This document shows positions 59,908-64,000 of a DNA stretch of 64,000 bases, piece after piece. Below the pieces are notes generated by a model. That model made no database searches, was not told the origin of the DNA, and saw only the letters and a list, made by a program, of their open reading frames with translations. Source of the DNA: Brasenia schreberi (Eukaryota; Streptophyta; Magnoliopsida; Nymphaeales; Cabombaceae); contig JAYKKT010000073.1 in the NCBI GenBank assembly GCA_036023115.1, positions 14,373,501-14,437,500 on the forward strand, in the 5' to 3' direction. The number at the start of each line of letters is the position of its first letter. Within the stretch, counting starts at the first letter, position 1. Position numbers and translations under genes: made by a program.

Positions 59908-61102
59908 ATCTACAGAGAACCAATTTGGATTTATGCCAGGTAGATCTACTATTGAAGCGATTCACCTTTTGAGACGTCTTATGGAACATTTTAGAGCAAA
60001 AAAGAAAGACCTTCATATGATCTTTATTGATCTAAAAAAAGCTTATGATAGGGTACCGAGAGAGGTTCTTTGGAGAACTTTGGAAAAAAGAGGAATCCCA
60101 TTGACATATATTAACCTTATAAGAGACATGTATGATGGTGCAAAAACATATGTGAGGACTCATGAAGGAACGACAGACTTCTTTGAAGTTAATATTGGGT
60201 TACATCAAGGATCAACTTTAAGTCCATACTTATTTATAATGGTGATGGATGAGTTAACAAAACATATTCAAGATGAAGTACCTTGGTGTATGTTATTTGT
60301 AGATGACATTGTATTAGTGGAGGAGTCTAAGGAAAAAGTTAATAGAAAATTGGAACTATGGAGAGAAACATTAGAAAACAAAGGCCTCCGACTTAGTAGA
60401 ACAAAGACAGAATATATGGAATGTAAGTTTGATCATTTGGCTACTTCAGAGGACATAGAAATTAAAATTGGCACACATTGTATTCCCCAAAAGGAAAGTT
60501 TTAAATACCTAGGGTCAATTTTTCAAAGTGATAAGAATTGATGGAGATGTTACACATAGAATTAATGCTGATTGGTTAAAATGGAGAGGAGCATCAGGTA
60601 TTCTTTGTGATAAGAAGATACCATTAAAATTAAAAGGTAAATATTATAGAGCAGCAATTAGGCTTGCCATGTTTTATGGTTCTGAGTGTTGGGCAGTTAA
60701 TCATCAACATGTACAAAAGATGTCTGTGACAGAAATGAAGATGTTGAGATGGATGAGTGGTCATACAAGAAAAGACCGTATACATAATGAGGTTATTAGA
60801 AACAAATTAGGAGTGACACAAATAGAGGATAAAATGAGAGAACATCGTTTAAGATGGTTTAGACATATAGAAAGAAGATCAAAAGAAGAACCTGTAAGAA
60901 GATTAGAAAAACTAAATTTGGAAAGTATTAAAAGAGGTAGAGGACGACCACAAAAGTGTTGGAAAGAAACAATAAAGAATGATCTAGCTTATTGGGAGTT
61001 AACTGCTAACATGGCACACGGTAGGGATCTGTGGAAACAAAGAATCCATGTAGTCGACCCCGTCTAGTATGGGAAAAGGCTTAGTTGTTGTTGTTGTTGT
61101 TG
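59908..61102 (+). mobile_element. 5'-truncated RTE-type LINE, 1.2 kb
   Basis: Homology starts at acagagaaccaatttggatt and runs to (TTG)n at 61084-61102. RT (to 60541) has [32 protein letters not shown] and FVDD. The C-terminal block is 60528-61067. One small deletion near 60530 shifts the frame between them. Otherwise it has few lesions and is among the best preserved RT sequences here, so it is probably one of the youngest insertions. I could not find a TSD. Confidence 0.9.
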
Positions 61103-63305
61103 TACTTGCATGACCCAAATGCACAAGAAAATTAACAAAAGAGCAACAATTTAACAAAAGAGCATCAATTTACAGTCTAATCGTTAATATAATAAGAGGC
61201 ACAATTCCCATTTGCCTTTTTGCTAGCTATTTGAAGAATAACATGATAGTAGTACGTGGATGACAATCAAGAAAACCAAATCTGCATATAATCCAAAAAT
61301 CTAACCTGCATTGCATTTGCTTTAGTATAGAAGAAATTCATACATTGAATTAGTGAATCATTTACAGGACACATTGAATTAGTGCAGTCTTCCTACATAT
61401 GATATAAACTCACAATAAACTCGTATTACATAGTTCACCAAATACATACCTGCATTTTGTTTTGTTCTCAAAGGATCTTTCAAAGTATTTTTAAAGCTTG
61501 GACAGACAAAGCACCTTAAAGCCGAGTAGGTGAATATATAATTGTGCCTCCAAACAAAATGTCTAACAGAATGAGAAGGGACCAAGAAGAACAGTACTAT
61601 AGAGAATCAACTTAGAACAACAGCTGAAAAATAGTTTATCAACATAAACTCTTTGCAGCAACTTTATGCAAGAAAAATTAAACATTAGTATTATCTTACA
61701 AGGAGAATGAATAGAATAGCCTCTGTAGAAGCTCAAAGGCCCCAAACAAATGCATTAAGTTTCATATTCTAAACACAATATCTTTGAACCTAAATACATT
61801 AAGTTTCAAACTCTAATAGTCTCGATCTCAGTATTTCCTTCACTATCATCTGTAAAAATGACTGCTTCCATATTTGGTTCATCAAGAGATAATGACGCAA
61901 CTTCAAGAATTCCTTCTCTCTAAAATGAATTGATTCTTATTTTATGGCCTTTATTCCTTGTATGCATCTCAACCATAAAGTGCATGCTAATTGTAAGGCC
62001 CAAATCTGCGTTTATGAGGTGCAAGCCTCTGGCAAGAAAAGTGGCTCTCACTTGGTCTTCTTAAAAAGTTAGAGTACTACTAATGTATTTTAGTGGTGCA
62101 ATTTTGTCATGGCTAGTCGTTGTGTTCCTCCAAGTAATTGCTGGAAGCAAACGTTGCTATTAACTATTTGTTCTTGTAGTTCTATATATACAGTTGTGAA
62201 GTTTGTGATACATCCCATTATTTTCTTTTTAAAGTATGGAAGAAGCCTGGTGTAAGCATTCCACTTAGATCTCTAGTAGGCATCGTTGAGAAGAATATCA
62301 CTCAGAGGTTGGGACATAACTAAATGTTCAATGTTGAAAAAGTACTCTTTCCCAATGGTCACCTTCCGGTTTCAATGTGCTATTGCACTTGGTCTTAAGA
62401 ATTCAACTGGAAAAAGAAGATAGCGAGGGTCTTAAAGGAACACTCTGACATTTTTGACGGGAGGGTGCCTTGTAGACTGTAACCTTTATTGACTCAAAGT
62501 AGAAGCTTGCACAGAGAACATGAACATATAATGAAGGATCTCTGTGAAGTCAACTGTTAGTTTCAATCTGGAGTTATGAAATCTTAGATGCATCTAATCT
62601 GGTCGTTCTATTGATGAGATCTGTTGGAAACCACTGGCAATACGCCTGCAGTACTCTTACGGTTCAATTTTCCTAGTTTTTGAATGCTATGAAATCACGT
62701 ACCTTATTATAGGTTCTTGTTTATGTTGGCACCTTGGCAATTTGCAGTTGTATTAGTGTGAACCTTTGTGTCAGATATTTGAAAATATGCGACTAATCTC
62801 TGTAAATGTTGATATGCTGATTGCGGTCAAGGTTCCATTACAGTTGCACTTCAGCACTGTAAATGGCTAACTGAAACTGGAATGCCTGCTTGTATAGAAA
62901 CAATATCGTATAGGCAAGTTTCTCCAAAAAGAATGCTGTTGGAGTGCGACCACATGATGGTGACTGCATGTTAACAGAGAAGGTGCATACCAATCAACTT
63001 TTAGAACCACAAATCTCATTAATAGTTCTATCCGATGTGTTTTTAGCATTGAAAGACGGATGGATTTTTTCATTCAGATAGATCTTTTTCATTCTGTCAA
63101 AGCAGTTCCTTTTAGTGATACTGAAACACATTGTGGTTTAATTTTTCATTGAAGATTATGTGCATTGATTTTGATTCTATAGAATCTTTATACCCTTCAG
63201 CTTGGTACATGAACGTGTGCATGAACAGAACAGCATATGCTTATTTAGATGACGCGGTAATCTTTACAATTTTATCATAATTTTTCCATGTTGGGCTATT
63301 TTCAG
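61103..63305. other. Intergenic or intronic sequence 5' of the TMEM45-like exon
   Basis: On the minus strand 61816-61922 reads REGILEVASLSLDEPN, then MEAVIFTDDSEGNTEIETIR to a stop, preceded by TTCATTTTAG, which could be an acceptor. This is exon-like but unidentified. On the plus strand 62230-62470 has short exon-like stretches with stops. I found no upstream exon of the TMEM45-like gene here. Confidence 0.35.
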
Positions 63306-63786
63306 TTATCTTTCACTACCAGAGGGAGCACTCTGCTTAATTGCTGCCACTGCCTTCTCTGCTGAATACCTTCTCTTCTATTTCCACTCCACAACCCACA
63401 CTGGTCTTGAGGGCTACTACCATTTCATTCTTGTCCTTCTTGTCTTCCTCTGTGTGTTGTCTTCCACTGCCGCGGCTGTTTCTCTGACCAGTTTCGTGGT
63501 GGATCTCATGAATGGGATTGGCATCACCCTCCAAGGCCTCTGGTTCTATCAGACGGCTTTCACACTATATGGCTCAATGATCCCGAAGGGATGCCATTTA
63601 GAGCTTGACGACATTGTTTGCCGGCAAACAGAGCACGAAATCCGCGGAGAACTGCTTGCTAACTTCCAGCTTTCCATCTGCATTGCAGCTGTTATTGTCA
63701 CTGTTATTGGATTTTATGGGCTGGCTGTGTTCCAGAATCCCAATATGCTGAACGTGCACACTGTATCTGATGAGTCTGAGACATGA
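63306..63786 (+). CDS. TMEM45/DUF716 family membrane protein, last exon (partial)
   Basis: After the acceptor GGGCTATTTTCAG|T the frame stays open for 160 codons to TGA (63784-63786). It begins YLSLPEGALCLIAATAFSAE, continues YLLFYFHSTTHTGLEGYYHF (the HS..H.GLEG.YH block of DUF716), then several hydrophobic helices with GITLQGLWFYQTAF and MIPKGCHLE, and a polar tail, HTVSDESET. These are the C-terminal helices of plant TMEM45-like proteins, multi-pass membrane proteins of unclear biochemical role, some linked to defence. A full protein is about 270-290 aa, so about 110-130 N-terminal residues lie in upstream exons that I could not locate, either far upstream or lost. Exon phase: one base precedes the first codon. 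Confidence 0.8.
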
Positions 63787-64000
63787 CGACAAAAAACATG
63801 GTTTCTGCTGTCATACAGCAAGGGATTACGCCGTACTTGGAGAGAAATAAGCTGATTAAAAATTGCAACATATGAATATCACCTTAGGGAATGAAATGGA
63901 CGAAATGATCAATGTTAAATGGCAGCAACAGTATGCAGAAGAAGGTAGTGGGAGTAGGCACGATCAGAGATCAGAGGCTTCTCTGGTTGAGGGTCACTCT
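63787..64000 (+). other. 3' flank of the TMEM45-like gene
   Basis: Probable 3'UTR; no polyadenylation signal is clear before the window ends. Confidence 0.35.

Overview
The window is plant nuclear DNA. It holds three intact or probably intact plant genes, plus the 3' exon of a fourth. Plant-type GT-AG introns, LTR/Copia and RTE-type LINE retrotransposons, tRNA-derived SINEs and long GA, TA and GATA microsatellites surround them. It is an angiosperm; I cannot name the species. Most of the window is repeat-derived and intergenic.

Genes. (1) 3.2-4.0 kb, minus: an MBS1-type (METHYLENE BLUE SENSITIVITY) small zinc-finger protein with a leader intron. (2) 23.4-36.9 kb, minus: a complete 12-coding-exon pectin acetylesterase of 398 codons, rebuilt exon by exon with every splice phase consistent, plus an inferred 1.8-kb 5'UTR intron. 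(3) 56.4-57.8 kb, plus: an intronless 475-aa family-1 UDP-glycosyltransferase with a full PSPG box. (4) 63.3-63.8 kb, plus: the last exon of a TMEM45/DUF716 membrane protein whose upstream exons I could not find. Broken host-gene pieces are a serine carboxypeptidase-like pseudogene (14.8-15.9 kb), a cystatin-like fragment (8.4-8.7 kb), an ORC3 exon (45.7-45.9 kb) and a RING E3-ligase exon (54.2-54.5 kb) that lies inside an LTR element.

Mobile elements. One LINE family dominates. It has an APE endonuclease, an RT and a conserved C-terminal block, a 3'UTR of under 20 nt after the stop, and a (TTG)n tail instead of poly(A), which are features of the RTE clade. About ten copies or fragments are present. 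Several have target-site duplications (TSDs) that I could read directly: 9, 12, 14, 15, 18 and 21 bp. Intron 9 of the pectin acetylesterase is about 7.4 kb because an RTE copy inserted there, with an 18-bp TSD, and was then hit by two further RTE copies. Copia remnants lie at 16.1-18.6 kb (plus), 46.3-49.6 kb (two antiparallel elements) and 49.6-54.9 kb (minus). The last carries a host E3-ligase exon and a 26-bp minisatellite, and an RTE copy has split it. At least nine related SINE copies are scattered across the window.

The remaining sequence is AT-rich intergenic DNA with local tandem duplications of 60-190 bp and microsatellites. The genes show no sign of acting together; they look like independent housekeeping, cell-wall and specialised-metabolism genes separated by transposons.
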